Shown: in pieces, positions 46,304 through 56,602 of the stretch
Layout: each line of letters starts with the position of its first letter
How positions within the stretch are numbered: the stretch's first letter is position 1
NCBI RefSeq assembly: GCF_000003195.3
Contig: NC_012870.2
Coordinates: forward strand, 7,308,501-7,372,500
Length of the DNA stretch: 64,000 nt
Direction: 5' to 3'
Source: Sorghum bicolor
Lineage: Eukaryota; Streptophyta; Magnoliopsida; Poales; Poaceae
Notes under the pieces: model-generated
Databases searched by the model: none
The model's input: the letters and a program-made list of their open reading frames with translations, nothing else
What the model was told of the DNA's origin: nothing
Translations under genes and position numbers: made by a program

Positions 46304-48261
46304 TTAGTATCTGTGGGACAGCTTCTCCTGCTCTTTGTACCACATGGCGTATCTGCAGACACATTGAGACAGATCATAATCGTGCACGTCAATTATGTGA
46401 ATTCTGCAACCTGCTAATCTAACAAGGAAGATCAGTTGTTAACAATTTTCTGTCCCTACGACAAAAGGAAATTCAATCATTCTGCATTTTTTAGAACTGT
46501 AGTATTTTTTTTATTTGAGCAACCAAATAGAACAGCATAAAAACAGATATTGAATACAGCTTTGAGATACCTATTTCAAAGGAAAGTATGCTTCAACTTT
46601 CTGAATTGGTGTGAGATTATCCTAATGACCATCAGATCAGTATTTTGACTAATTTACAACATATGTGGATGATTGTAGTGTGGGTCACGAAACAAACAAA
46701 GCCTACACATGCATTGCCGTCAGACATGACATGAGATTTACACAATGTCACCAGATTCACAAGCTCACATGTAACCCGAAAACATAAAAAGGGTTTCTGA
46801 ACTCGTATCTGAACCCAATCACACATTTCACTTACCTTCAAGGAGAATATTGTGAGTTATGAAAGCATATTGGGACTAGTTCTTAATTATCTTCAAGGAG
46901 AATATTGAGTGTAAGAGCATCTACAATAGTTTTATCTTACAAAAAGCATATTGGGACTAATTCTTAATTAAACTGAATTATGTCTAACTGTTTGCCCTAA
47001 CTTGCATACCTTGGAAAAGCTTAAGAATAATCAAACAGAATACACCTGCCCCATCAATACTTTAACCAAAAACAAAGTATTAAGATTCCTATGAGGACAA
47101 GGTCACAACCCCTAAGATGGGCAATCATGGATTCTCTATAAATGGCCTTATTGCCCCTGAAGACAAATGTTTTGCGATTTAACAATAGTGTTCATGAGTA
47201 CACAGTAGTTCAGGATCAAAAGGACATTAGATTTGTACATGATCAATCAATAGAAGAGGCTAAACTCCTAAACAGATTTCAAGCTACTATACAACCGTAG
47301 AGACTGAATATTAGCATGCAAATTACATGCAAAACTTGGCAACTGCACACCTAGTATAACTCTTTTATGTTAGTCTTTGAAAGTTCAGTCCAAAAAGCAA
47401 TTAGCTTATTATTAGATCAAACCCATGCAAAAGCTTCAACTAGTTTGAACGTTCAAGGCTTCAAGATAAAACAATCCTAAGCAATACCTGAACGCATTAC
47501 ACATTTGGTTTGGCAACACTAATCAACTGAATGTTGTCATGATGGTAAATAGAAATGGAAGCATACATCAACCAAATAGCATATTACAGGACACTTAGGC
47601 AGCATGTTTCATCTGCGCATACTCTCCCCTCGCTCGCATCAAGAGCTACCTAACCAAACTTGACATAAAACCATGGAGAAGAAATCATCAAGATGCACAT
47701 CTATGTGCCACAGGAGCTAACATAAAGGAAGCAAAACATGACCCGTGTCTAGTTCCAATTTCCACAATCGAACCTAGGGGCAGGTCAATGCATTACAGAA
47801 TACATACAGACAACAAATGGCACAAATCCATTGTACACCGTACTAGTCATCCTCAACGAAACCACCAAAAGCAGAAATCCGCGTTAGAACTACCAAAATC
47901 TGAGCAAATCAGAGGATCCGGGCCACCATCGCATCTCTAAGGGGAAAAAAAATCTAATACAGGAGCAATCGACCGAACCCTAATTGGATTCCCGGCCAGC
48001 CGGAGCAGCACCCAATCCATCCGACTGGATCTGTGTGAGGTGGACGAAACGCAGCCTAGCGAGCGAGAACACAAGGGGCGCGGGGGCTTACTGGTAGGTG
48101 CCGACGACTGGGGTGACGAGGAGCGTGGCGGAGATCCAGTTCTCCGTGACCTTGTGGTGGATCTTGGTGGTGATGTCCTTCCACAGCCCCGGCATCACCT
48201 TCTGCTGGAACGGCGACAGCGCGTACACCACCGCCTTCATCCGCACCGGCACCTTCCCCAT
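46304..48261 (-). CDS. QCR8: Cytochrome bc1 complex subunit 8 (QCR8), 72 aa
   Basis: Two exons on the minus strand, 48261-48092 and 46352-46304, join at a phase-2 intron of 1,739 bp with GT-AG borders. The protein is 72 residues, the usual plant length. It contains VRMKAVVYALSPFQQKVMPG, a helix NWISATLLVTPVVGTY that serves as the single membrane span, and the charged tail WYKEQEKLSHRY. Plant relatives are the small ubiquinone-binding-type subunit of mitochondrial complex III, anchored in the inner membrane. I start at ATG 48259-48261, giving MGKVPVRMK; the longer upstream frame begins with GTG and is leader. A permuted partial copy lies about 2-5 kb downstream in inverted orientation. Confidence 0.93.
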
Positions 48262-48446
48262 GTTTTCCCCCTCGTCGCCGGCCGGTCTTCCACGGGATGC
48301 TCCGAACGCCTCGCGCACGCTGATGGGTGGCTGGCTGGGTCGCTTCTGGTTCTGAATCGTCAGCTGGACTAGGGTTATAGGTCAGAGGTACGATTGGGCC
48401 GGGTAGTTTTGATGGCCCAACTGTAGGAATGATGTTGTTGGACCCA

Positions 48447-48930
48447 ATGTTTTAAATAGCGGGCTAAGCCTTTTAGCGTCGCCTCTCTAAAAGACTCAGA
48501 AAAGCTATAGCGCGTTAATAGCGGGCTAAGTCATTTAGCGGCTGAGCAAAAAACATGTCAAACGTCATATAATTTTACACATAATAAAGATGAAAACATT
48601 ATGAATACCAATAGAGATAGATATTTCAAAGTCTTACTAACACATTATATCAAAGTTCGTAGTTCATACATGATACATCAATAATAACATATATCACATA
48701 GAAACATATCCCTACTATTTGGGCCTCCAAGTTAGTTGGGCCGATGGAAATGAAGCCCAAAGCCAAGTAGCGGCGCTAAACTAACCCAATTTAGCGAAAT
48801 TAGCCCGCTATTAGCTGCTAATAGCGGAAACAATCATTTAGAGTTAAAATCTTCATAACTTAGCAGTTCTCTTCTAGAAACGCTAAATAGCGCTATAGCG
48901 TTCGGTATAGCGCGCTATTTAAAACAGAGG
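48447..48930. mobile_element. MULE-like MITE in the QCR8 promoter
   Basis: A 484-bp element flanked by a perfect 9-bp direct repeat TTGGACCCA (48438-48446 and 48931-48939). The ends are inverted: ATGTTTTAAATAGCGGGCTA on the left and, inverted, CTGTTTTAAATAGCGCGCTA on the right. TAGCG words recur inside. A 9-bp duplication points to Mutator-like elements. It sits about 190 bp upstream of the QCR8 start codon. Confidence 0.88.
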
Positions 48931-48939
48931 TTGGACCCA

Positions 48940-49815
48940 GCCCGATTTATTATAGTAGCCTTTTTTTTGCGACGAATCATTTTTTTTTTACAACGCATCA
49001 TGGAGCCTTTGTCTGCTTCGTCAGGAAAGGTACTTCCGGTTCTGGAATCCATAATCGAACACTGCAAAGCTCTGAGCACATTTAGAGGCAAAAACAAAAA
49101 AAAATGTAATGTATACTTTGCACCTAGGGAATCAGTGGCTCTTCTCCCCCCTTCTCCCAGTAACAGAGCCGGAAGCTTTAATAAGCCAGCAGCATATAAG
49201 GACTAATCATCAGTATTAGTTTATTATCCTGAGTAATCACTTGTACATCTCCTTAGTATTTCCATTATACGATATTTTTGTTTTCCTGGTATTAGGATCA
49301 AGACAAATTAACAAAACCTACATTTTCCTAACTCTAATTGACCAACAGAGGGCACCTATGCAACCTAAATGGCAGTTTAATTAGAAGCACATCTTTTAGG
49401 TAATAATCCTTATAAAACAAGATAGGAACTACTACTAATACTATTATTAGAACAACAAAACCTTGTACGGCAACCTATGAATTTGGTAGGATGACCCCTA
49501 TTCTTCGTGCTTACACTAATTATTAGCTTCTAGGGGATGAAGTTGTGATGGATTAATTCATTAAATTCCACCAACCAAACAAAAATGTAAGGAGTGAGAG
49601 GACGATGAATGACCCCCATTCTCACACCAAACACCATATTAATCCTTGAAAGTAAGTATGGGTACACTAGAATTGAAACCCAATATGAACCATCAAATAT
49701 ATAGATGGCAACAACAGTGATATTAATTAATAGGGTATTTAAAGCCTATTCATAGTCCAGGCACGTGAAGAAGTGTTTTTATGCAATCCTATCAAAACTG
49801 AAACTACAAATTAGC
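48940..49815. other. AT-rich spacer
   Basis: Upstream of QCR8 beyond the MITE. No gene or clear repeat. Confidence 0.35.
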
Positions 49816-49818
49816 TTA

Positions 49819-50004
49819 GGGCACTCACAATGCAGACTCTATCATGGAGTCTAAAGTTATTTAATACCTCGAACAATGTGGACTTGGAGTCTTATTTTTT
49901 CTACCTCTTTCTTCAATAAATACGGTGTCACATCAGCAAAATACATAAAAATATGTAGTTAATTGTTTTGGACTCTGTAATAGAGTCTTGCATTAGGAGT
50001 GACT
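49819..50004. mobile_element. Tourist-like MITE with TTA target duplication
   Basis: A 186-bp element: left GGGCACTCACAATGCAGACT, right (inverted) AGTCACTCCTAATGCAAGAC. TTA occurs at 49816-49818 and 50005-50007. Confidence 0.82.
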
Positions 50005-50007
50005 TTA

Positions 50008-51080
50008 TGAAGACGAAGCTTGAAACAGTTTCAAAACTAGGCATGCAAGTTTCGCTTCGTCTGGATAAGTGGGACCCAAACTCATTTAATTGGACTAATT
50101 CAGATTTCAATGCAACAAGTGGGATGAAAATGAACTTGCTAGCTGACACACTAGTGTCACTGCTTGCACTACTCTATCACTGATCTTTGGAAGGGATCTG
50201 CTTTTTTTTAATGAAGGAAGGGATCTGCTTTATCATTGATTTAAGGGTTGAAGATAAATAAAAGCTAGAGAATTGACCTTTTACAATTTTTTAATAATCT
50301 GGCATAGTTGGTTCCTCACATCTTTGCTCAATTTCATACTCCGCACCTGCAAAAGATGGACAATATTAATACATATAAGGCGATAAAATAGAATTAATGT
50401 CTTCAAAATATATATATTTGATGCAAAAAAACAATTAACTCTTTTAATAAAGTTGGGCCATTTGCTAGTTTAAAAAAAAGTTGGGCCATTATCCTTCGGT
50501 AAATGCAAGCATACAAATATGGTTACTAGTGTTTTACCTGCTGCATTCCTGGATTTAAAATTTTAAAGTTCACAAATATTTTATGTTAGCTGTAAGTGGT
50601 AAATAAATTATAATGTGACTAGGGGTTTCTCCAAAACAAAGTGTCATTTCTCCAAAATCAAGTGTGGCTAGGGTTGGACAAAATCAAGCTCGAGGGATTT
50701 CTCCAAAATAAACACTAGTACAACAACATGAAAAAACACAAGGTTGGAAGTGGTGCATCCATGTTGTTCCGAGTCTATGGTCCATGAGTATTTGAACCTT
50801 TCATCATCTTTCTTCCGTGTGGTTCAATGCTACAGTGCACAAGACATGCTCCTACAAGAACACTAGGGGTGTATTTGGTTGGGCATATATGGGTCACCTT
50901 AGCCCGTGGAATACAACGAAAGGTTGTTTGAATGTATGCAGACTCCTCATACAAGATTCCTGCACCAGTCTGGCTCCACAGAAGGGAGAATGAAATCTCT
51001 TTTTTCCCCTTTTTTGTAAAAAGAAAAAAGAGTGCATTTCATTAACTGGAAATAGGATTACAATCCAGAGAGGCAGCCAG
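50008..51080. other. AT-rich spacer
   Basis: No gene is recognised. GGGATCTGCTTT is duplicated near 50193 and 50220, and AAGTTGGGCCATT near 50451 and 50478, showing small tandem events. Confidence 0.4.
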
Positions 51081-52557
51081 GTGATTGTCACACCCGGATG
51101 TAAAAGAGCATTCGGGTGTCAAATCACATGTGCACCAGGATCTCAAATTCACACACATGGACCGACATCATCAATGGTACAAAACACAGTGTTCAAACGA
51201 ATTACATAAATGAGAGTAAATGTACCATTATTACAAGCCAAAAGTTTATCAAAGTGCGAAGGGGAAACATAAGCTAAATTGTTCCATAAATAAAAGGGAA
51301 ACTAGACGTCGACGCAGCAGGTCCACCTTGCCACAGGAAGGTCGACGGCAGAACCACACGAGCCTAACAACCAGGAGACTCAGGGTAGTCCTCAGGGAAA
51401 TCGCAAATGTACTCCTGATCGTCCGAGCAACCTTCAATGATTATAGCAAGGGTGAGCTCATGTCGAACTCAGCAAGCATAGACGGAAAGTAATGACATGC
51501 AAGGCTTAAAACAAAGTAAAGCTGACTTGGTTTGACTGCGGTAGCATTTTAGTTGATCACTTTTAATTATGACTATTATTAGAACAACCTATTACTAGTT
51601 ATGAGTAGCATAAACCCAACCCTTAATTAGTGTAAGTAGTAATTAGCATCTTTTAAAAGACTATCCTAATTATTATAGTAATCCAGGGATTAACCCCAAT
51701 TATTAACACAGGATAGCAATCCTGCCAACACGGAATAACCATTCCGCCAAAAACACGAGGTAGCAACCTCGTCAAGATCCATCTCCAAGTATCCAGTGAA
51801 TCCAATTTGCTCATCAAGTGAGGGTCTGGGCCGCTCGTGACCGTGAGCACGGCTGATATATCAGTTTTACACTCTGCAGAGGTGTGCACGTTCACTCCAA
51901 GTCGTGATTCCCATTTGCCCGGGGTCGCGACTCCCCAAAACACTTCCAAGGTGAGCAGGCAGGGTCTCACTACGAGACCTTTCACAGGGTCCAACTAATA
52001 GGATGCCACTCGTAAGTTTTGGCCGGGGCGCTCGGCAGTCGATACCCATAGCCATGGCGTACCGATCAACCGACAACTTAATATTCATTACCCAAGTTAC
52101 TTCCTCACGCCTACCCGGAAAGTAACACCCTACTAGTGGAGGTCCTGCTAATTAGTCAAGCCAGAGCCATATAGCTTAGAGCTGCACTGTAAGTCCCAGG
52201 GGGCCGCTCCCTGACTAAGTCCTTACGGAGAGCAGAGACGGGTACGCCCGGCAAACCGGACCACCAACGGTACCCGCTCCCCCTGTCACCACCATCATCA
52301 CGATGCTCGTAAGCATCCAACATCGCCATCACCGCAGTGACCAAAGGTTCAGCACAGTTTAAGCATCAAGTTAAGTAGAGAGTAATTCTTGTTTAAACAT
52401 GTGTATAAGATGAGTAGAGCTGCTAAGCAAACCTAGTATAGCCTAGACTACCCATATACATAACCCCAGGTAAACAAGAAATAGTAAGTAAAGCTAGTCA
52501 TGTCCTTAGGGTTTGCATTCATTGGACACATGCATGTAAAGTAAATGACATTAATGA

Positions 52558-53018
52558 TGTGGGGGGTATAAACCCCTATACCCTTACGGCTAGACTTGGG
52601 CCAGGAGGCTTGGCCCACTACGAGACAAGCTCAAGGTTTGATCTGACAGCTCGGAGTTTCGCGCAAGTAAACAAGACGTGGAGATCAAGCAGGATTCTAG
52701 TCGGTTAGAATAGGAATTGATAATGAACTGTCTATTGCAATTGTAACCGACTAGGATTAGTTCCCAGATCTGTAACCCTGCCCTCCGAACTATATAAGGA
52801 GAGGCAAGGGACCCCCCTAGGACATCATATTCTCTCAACACAAATCAATACAACCAGACGCAGGACGTAGGTATTACGCCAACTCGGCGGCCGAACCTGG
52901 ATAAAAAGCTTGTCCGTGTCTTGCGCCACCATCGAGTTCGTAGTTTGCGCACCGTCTACCGATAAACTACTACCGTGGGTATACCCCAAGGTAGACTGCC
53001 GACTAGCTTTCGTCGACA
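52558..53018 (+). mobile_element. 5' LTR of the nested Gypsy-type retrotransposon
   Basis: The LTR starts TGTGGGGGGTATAAACCCCT and ends CTTTCGTCGACA. It includes a TATA-like ACTATATAAGGAGAGGCAAG (about 52790-52810), followed by TCTCTCAACACAAATCAATAC, typical of the U3/R transition. It is followed after one base by a primer-binding site. The matching 3' LTR is absent. Confidence 0.8.
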
Positions 53019-53019
53019 G

Positions 53020-53037
53020 TGGCGCGCCAGGTAGGGG
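53020..53037 (+). mobile_element. Primer-binding site of the nested element
   Basis: TGGCGCGCCAGGTAGGGG directly follows the LTR. A TGG-starting 18-mer here is the hallmark of a tRNA 3'-end complementary site used to prime minus-strand synthesis in LTR retrotransposons. The priming tRNA was not identified. Confidence 0.78.
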
Positions 53038-53066
53038 GTGTGCGTGCAACTTCTCCAGCGAACAAG

Positions 53067-54290
53067 ATGGTCACGATCCCAGCTTCCGCGACCGTGCCTG
53101 AAGGCCTCACGTTCACCGTCGGACAGATCACATGGACGACGTGCAGCGGCGGCCTCACGACCACGGTTTCGAAAGAAACTCAGATCCAATCTGAGATCAC
53201 GTCGTCTCCGACCACTCACGTGGCTGCACCGAGCGCCCGACCACCGTTCCCGCTCTACAAGGGAAAGAAGATCGACTGCTCGGACCTTCTCCAAGCGCTC
53301 GACCACGCTGATTCCAGGCTACTCGAAGCCTCCCAACTAGTGGACGGAATCTTGCGCCAGCCTGATCAAGCTGCTCCAACGGATTTTTTCAAATCCCGTC
53401 GGCCAACTCGTGTCATCACACACGAACGGCTGGGAACGTCTCTGACGATAACCTCAACTCCCTCAGGACGGTCTGTCAAGCTCAAGAAGGGAGACCATCC
53501 TTGCGGCCTGAACAACTCGGCCTTTTTCTACTCACGGCACATCCAATCCGTTTTCAGCGAAGCGGGTTGGTCCCCAAAGAGAAACGGTCGTCACTACGTC
53601 AACATGGTGACAGTCCGAGAACTACAGGACGGCCAGGCTTCCAGCACCAACTCGAGCACCGGCTCCGTTCCCACCGAAGTTATAAACACCGAAGACGAGG
53701 ACTACGACCTGGATTTGCCTTCACACCCACCGGGTTTCCCTCGTTTCCCGGTATTTCCCCCCCGGCGAGGAGATATTGTCTTCAACGTCAGCGCCGACGA
53801 ACCGGTCGTTGATGGAGAAACAGATGAGCAGAGGCAACTCCGCGAGCAGCGTAACGCCGATCGCGCCCAACGACGCGCAGACGCGCAACAACAACAAATT
53901 CCACCACATAATCTTAACGACGCTTTTGACATGGTCGGGGATCAGCCAGTCTACAAGACGCCAAGCGCTAACGTGGCTGTCGCCATGGCTAATTTAGATC
54001 GGCTCCCTGATACCCCCGAGTGCCAGGGAGTCCGGACCAGCATCCGAGCACACCTGATTGCCGCAATGGGACAGACAGCCACTCTGCTCAAGAGGGTCCA
54101 GGACGTCTCTTACACGGAAGCCACCTCCGACCAGACTAATCGAAGCCGGACCTCACCACCTCCCAGCAGGCGTCACCACAGCCGCTCTCCCGACAACCGT
54201 CGAAAAGACTCACGGCGTGACGATGGTCGTCGGGACACTGACGGTCACCGCGAGCAGAACCGCAGACACGGTGTCTGCACTTGCCTTGAT
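53067..54290 (+). pseudogene. Truncated gag of the nested Gypsy-type element
   Basis: The first ATG after the primer-binding site opens a frame of about 400 codons (MVTIPASATVPEGLTF onwards) with FYSRHIQSVFSEAGW, a Pro-rich segment PSHPPGFPRFPVFPPRRGD, DEQRQLREQRNADRAQRRAD and QPVYKTPSANVAVAMANLDR, then a Ser/Arg/Asp-rich stretch. It resembles the N-terminal gag region of grass Gypsy elements. No capsid-to-nucleocapsid zinc knuckle, protease, reverse transcriptase or integrase follows. Near 54270-54300 the text passes into the outer LTR, and the frame continues to 54545 only by chance. The element has lost most of its body and its 3' LTR. Confidence 0.75.
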
Positions 54291-55404
54291 CGATGTCGGG
54301 TTGCTCGAACTCAGCGGGATCCTGAACCTCTTCCTTCACGAACGTCTCGTTGGCTATACGCGACAATCATCAATCATAGGAACAATACATGCAAGCAAAC
54401 AAGCTTAATCAGAAACAGTACACCAAAGCATGCGAAAACAGAAAACAACTGTACTACTGTATTCTACTCGACGAAACGAAACTATAGCGACCAGAATCAC
54501 CTAAATCGAAGTTACGATGCAAAAGATATGGCTAAAACAAGTTGAATGGCATTTCTGCAGATAAACTGAACTATTTTTCGTAATAAAAACTAATTAAAAA
54601 CTGAATTAAAACTCATTTTGGATTAAATAAATGAATTCTAACCGAGCTAGGGGTTAAACTGCAAAAACTAAGGGCATAAACTTAAATAATTTTGAAAGGA
54701 CTGGACTGCGGGTTAATTTTAAACAAATACAGGGGCCTTTTTGCAAAACAGCAGAGGCGCGCGGGGGCCGTGGCCGTCCTGGCCACGTGGCGGCCGGCGG
54801 TTGGCCCGGTCCATGGCGGCACTGTGGACCGGGGGGGCTCGGGGGTCCACCGGTCCATAGTGGACCGGGGAGAGGCGCGGGGGCGGCGTGGACCTGGTCC
54901 AGTGGACCGGCCGTGCGGGGCGGCAGAGCCGCGGTCCATGGTGGACCGCGCGCCGGGGCGGGCACGCGCAGGCGGCGGGGCGGCCGGCCGCGGCGGCGCT
55001 ATGCGCGGCGGCGCCATTGGCGCGGGCCGGAGCTCGCGGGGACGGCGAACCGGGGCACCAGGGGGCACGCCAAGGGCACGGTTGTGCGCGGCTCGGCGAG
55101 GCGAATGCGATGGAGGTCTCACCTTCGCGGAACGTCGACGGCAAAGAGAAGCTCGACGGCGGCGGCGCGGATTTCGATGGAGGCGGCGCGAGCTCGGCGA
55201 GTTGGCTCCTAGGGTTAGGACTTAGGGACGCGTGCGCGGCTGAGGGATGCCTTAAATAGGCTAGGGTGGCCCCGGGGTCCTCGGATTGCGCGCGGCGCGG
55301 AAATCGGAACGAACGGCGGCGGCCGTTTCCGACTCGGACGGAGGTAGGGGGCGACCCTGACGGGTGGGGCCCACCCGTCAGTGGCAGCGGGCGGTACCGG
55401 CTGG

Positions 55405-55506
55405 GCGCTGCTGCTGCTGCGAGGCTGGGCCGCTGCTGGGCCGTGCGGGAGAGGGGCGCTGCTGCTGCTGCGAGGCTGGGCCGCTGCTGGGCCGTGCGGG
55501 AGAGGG
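55405..55506. repeat. Two tandem 51-bp units
   Basis: Units at 55405-55455 and 55456-55506 are identical as far as I can read. Each starts GCGCTGCTGCTGCTGCGAGG and ends GTGCGGGAGAGG. They lie in the GC-rich part of the solo-LTR-like element. Confidence 0.92.
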
Positions 55507-55810
55507 GAGAGGGGAGGGGTGCGGGGCGCTGGGCCGAGAGTCGGCCCAGGTGGGGGTTCTCCCCTTTTTTTTCTTTTTTTTTTTATCTTTCTTGCTCCAA
55601 AACAAAGCAAAACAAGCACAAACAAATCAATAAAATCAAGCAAAAATTATGCTGCAGCATGAATGCAAACTCAAACATGTTTCTACCTTATATTTAATTT
55701 TATTTAATTTTGTAAATTATTTAATAATTTCTCAGAAATTCAAACTAAGCCAAAATTAAATCAAATTCAAACTAAATTTAAAATTCAAAAATTTGGAGTG
55801 TTATAGTGAT

Positions 55811-56602
55811 TTGTAAGAACGAGTACATCATTGGACTCGAGGATTTGTAAGAACAAGTACACGATGATTAGAGCTCCATTGAGGGATATAATTAACAATA
55901 ACATAGAAGTACATATCAGTGTCAGCGACGTACGTCACTGCAGCGCACAATTCAGAGCCCAATTCTAACCAGCTAACTCACGTGAAATTTCCAGGAAGTG
56001 GTTAATCCCAAACCAAAAAAATCTGCTCCGGTCAACTAAGCACGACGCTGACAGGCGAGGCTGGTGCCCCCCCTGACCCTGATGCCGATGGCTTCGGTTT
56101 ACAGCCACACGATAAACAAAAAGGCCACACCAGTTGTAGTTTTTTTGACAAGACCACCAGTTGTAGTTGTAGCAGCTGGAGTAGAAACCAAGGAGAGCAC
56201 ACCGGTGGTTCTGGTTCCGGTTTGCCGCCGCGACTCGGAATCTACAGAGCACAGAGCCCACACGGCACGGCCGCACGACCGGGACGGGAACGTGCCCTGC
56301 CCCTCCTCGACCTCATTTCTCGCCCGCTTCCTCCAGCCCCTTTCGAGCTTTTTGATCACATGTCTGCACGTCTCTTTTTTTTCTCTGTTGTAACAACGAG
56401 TCCTACGATTTCATACACGTGCTCACAAATGCCACTTGGAGGCTGGCTGTGATACTCCTAAAAAACACTGATCTGTACTTAATTAATAGAGCCAGGGACG
56501 TGGATGCTCATTTTTTTTTGCACATCCGGTTCTTAAAAAGAATCAATAAATGAGGCTTGGAGTTCATGTTTGTTCTTTATGGGCTTGAGGGAGGATCGCG
56601 TG
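55811..56602. other. Spacer and 3' side of the bHLH gene
   Basis: No gene is recognised. The portion nearest 56602 should be the bHLH 3' UTR. The duplicated phrase CACCAGTTGTAGTT occurs near 56127 and 56156. Confidence 0.4.

Larger units (their letters stand above)
51086..55805 (-). mobile_element. Solo-LTR-like element of 4.7 kb containing a nested retrotransposon
   Basis: The region begins TGTCACACCCGGATG and ends GGAGTGTTATA, the inverted form of a TGTAACACTCC...GGGTGTGACA long terminal repeat as seen in large grass Gypsy families (recalled, not searched). GTGAT is present directly outside both borders (51081-51085 and 55806-55810), as expected for a 5-bp LTR-element target duplication. 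No polyprotein domain belonging to the outer element is seen, so it is best read as a single long LTR. A second retrotransposon (about 52558-54290) is embedded in it. Its right part is GC-rich (54750-55540), with open frames on both strands that are not genes. Confidence 0.72.

Noticed and set aside
48262..48318. Longer QCR8 N-terminus
   Set aside because: The extension begins with GTG, not ATG, and the 72-residue form from 48261 matches the usual plant length.
53019..53066. Extension of the gag frame upstream to 53019
   Set aside because: It would begin at GTG and translate the primer-binding site. The first ATG after that site (53067) is the sensible start.
54692..55225. GC-rich frames on both strands in the LTR-like element
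   Set aside because: Several overlapping frames on both strands with Arg/Gly/Pro-rich text and no domain. The region lies within a repeat.
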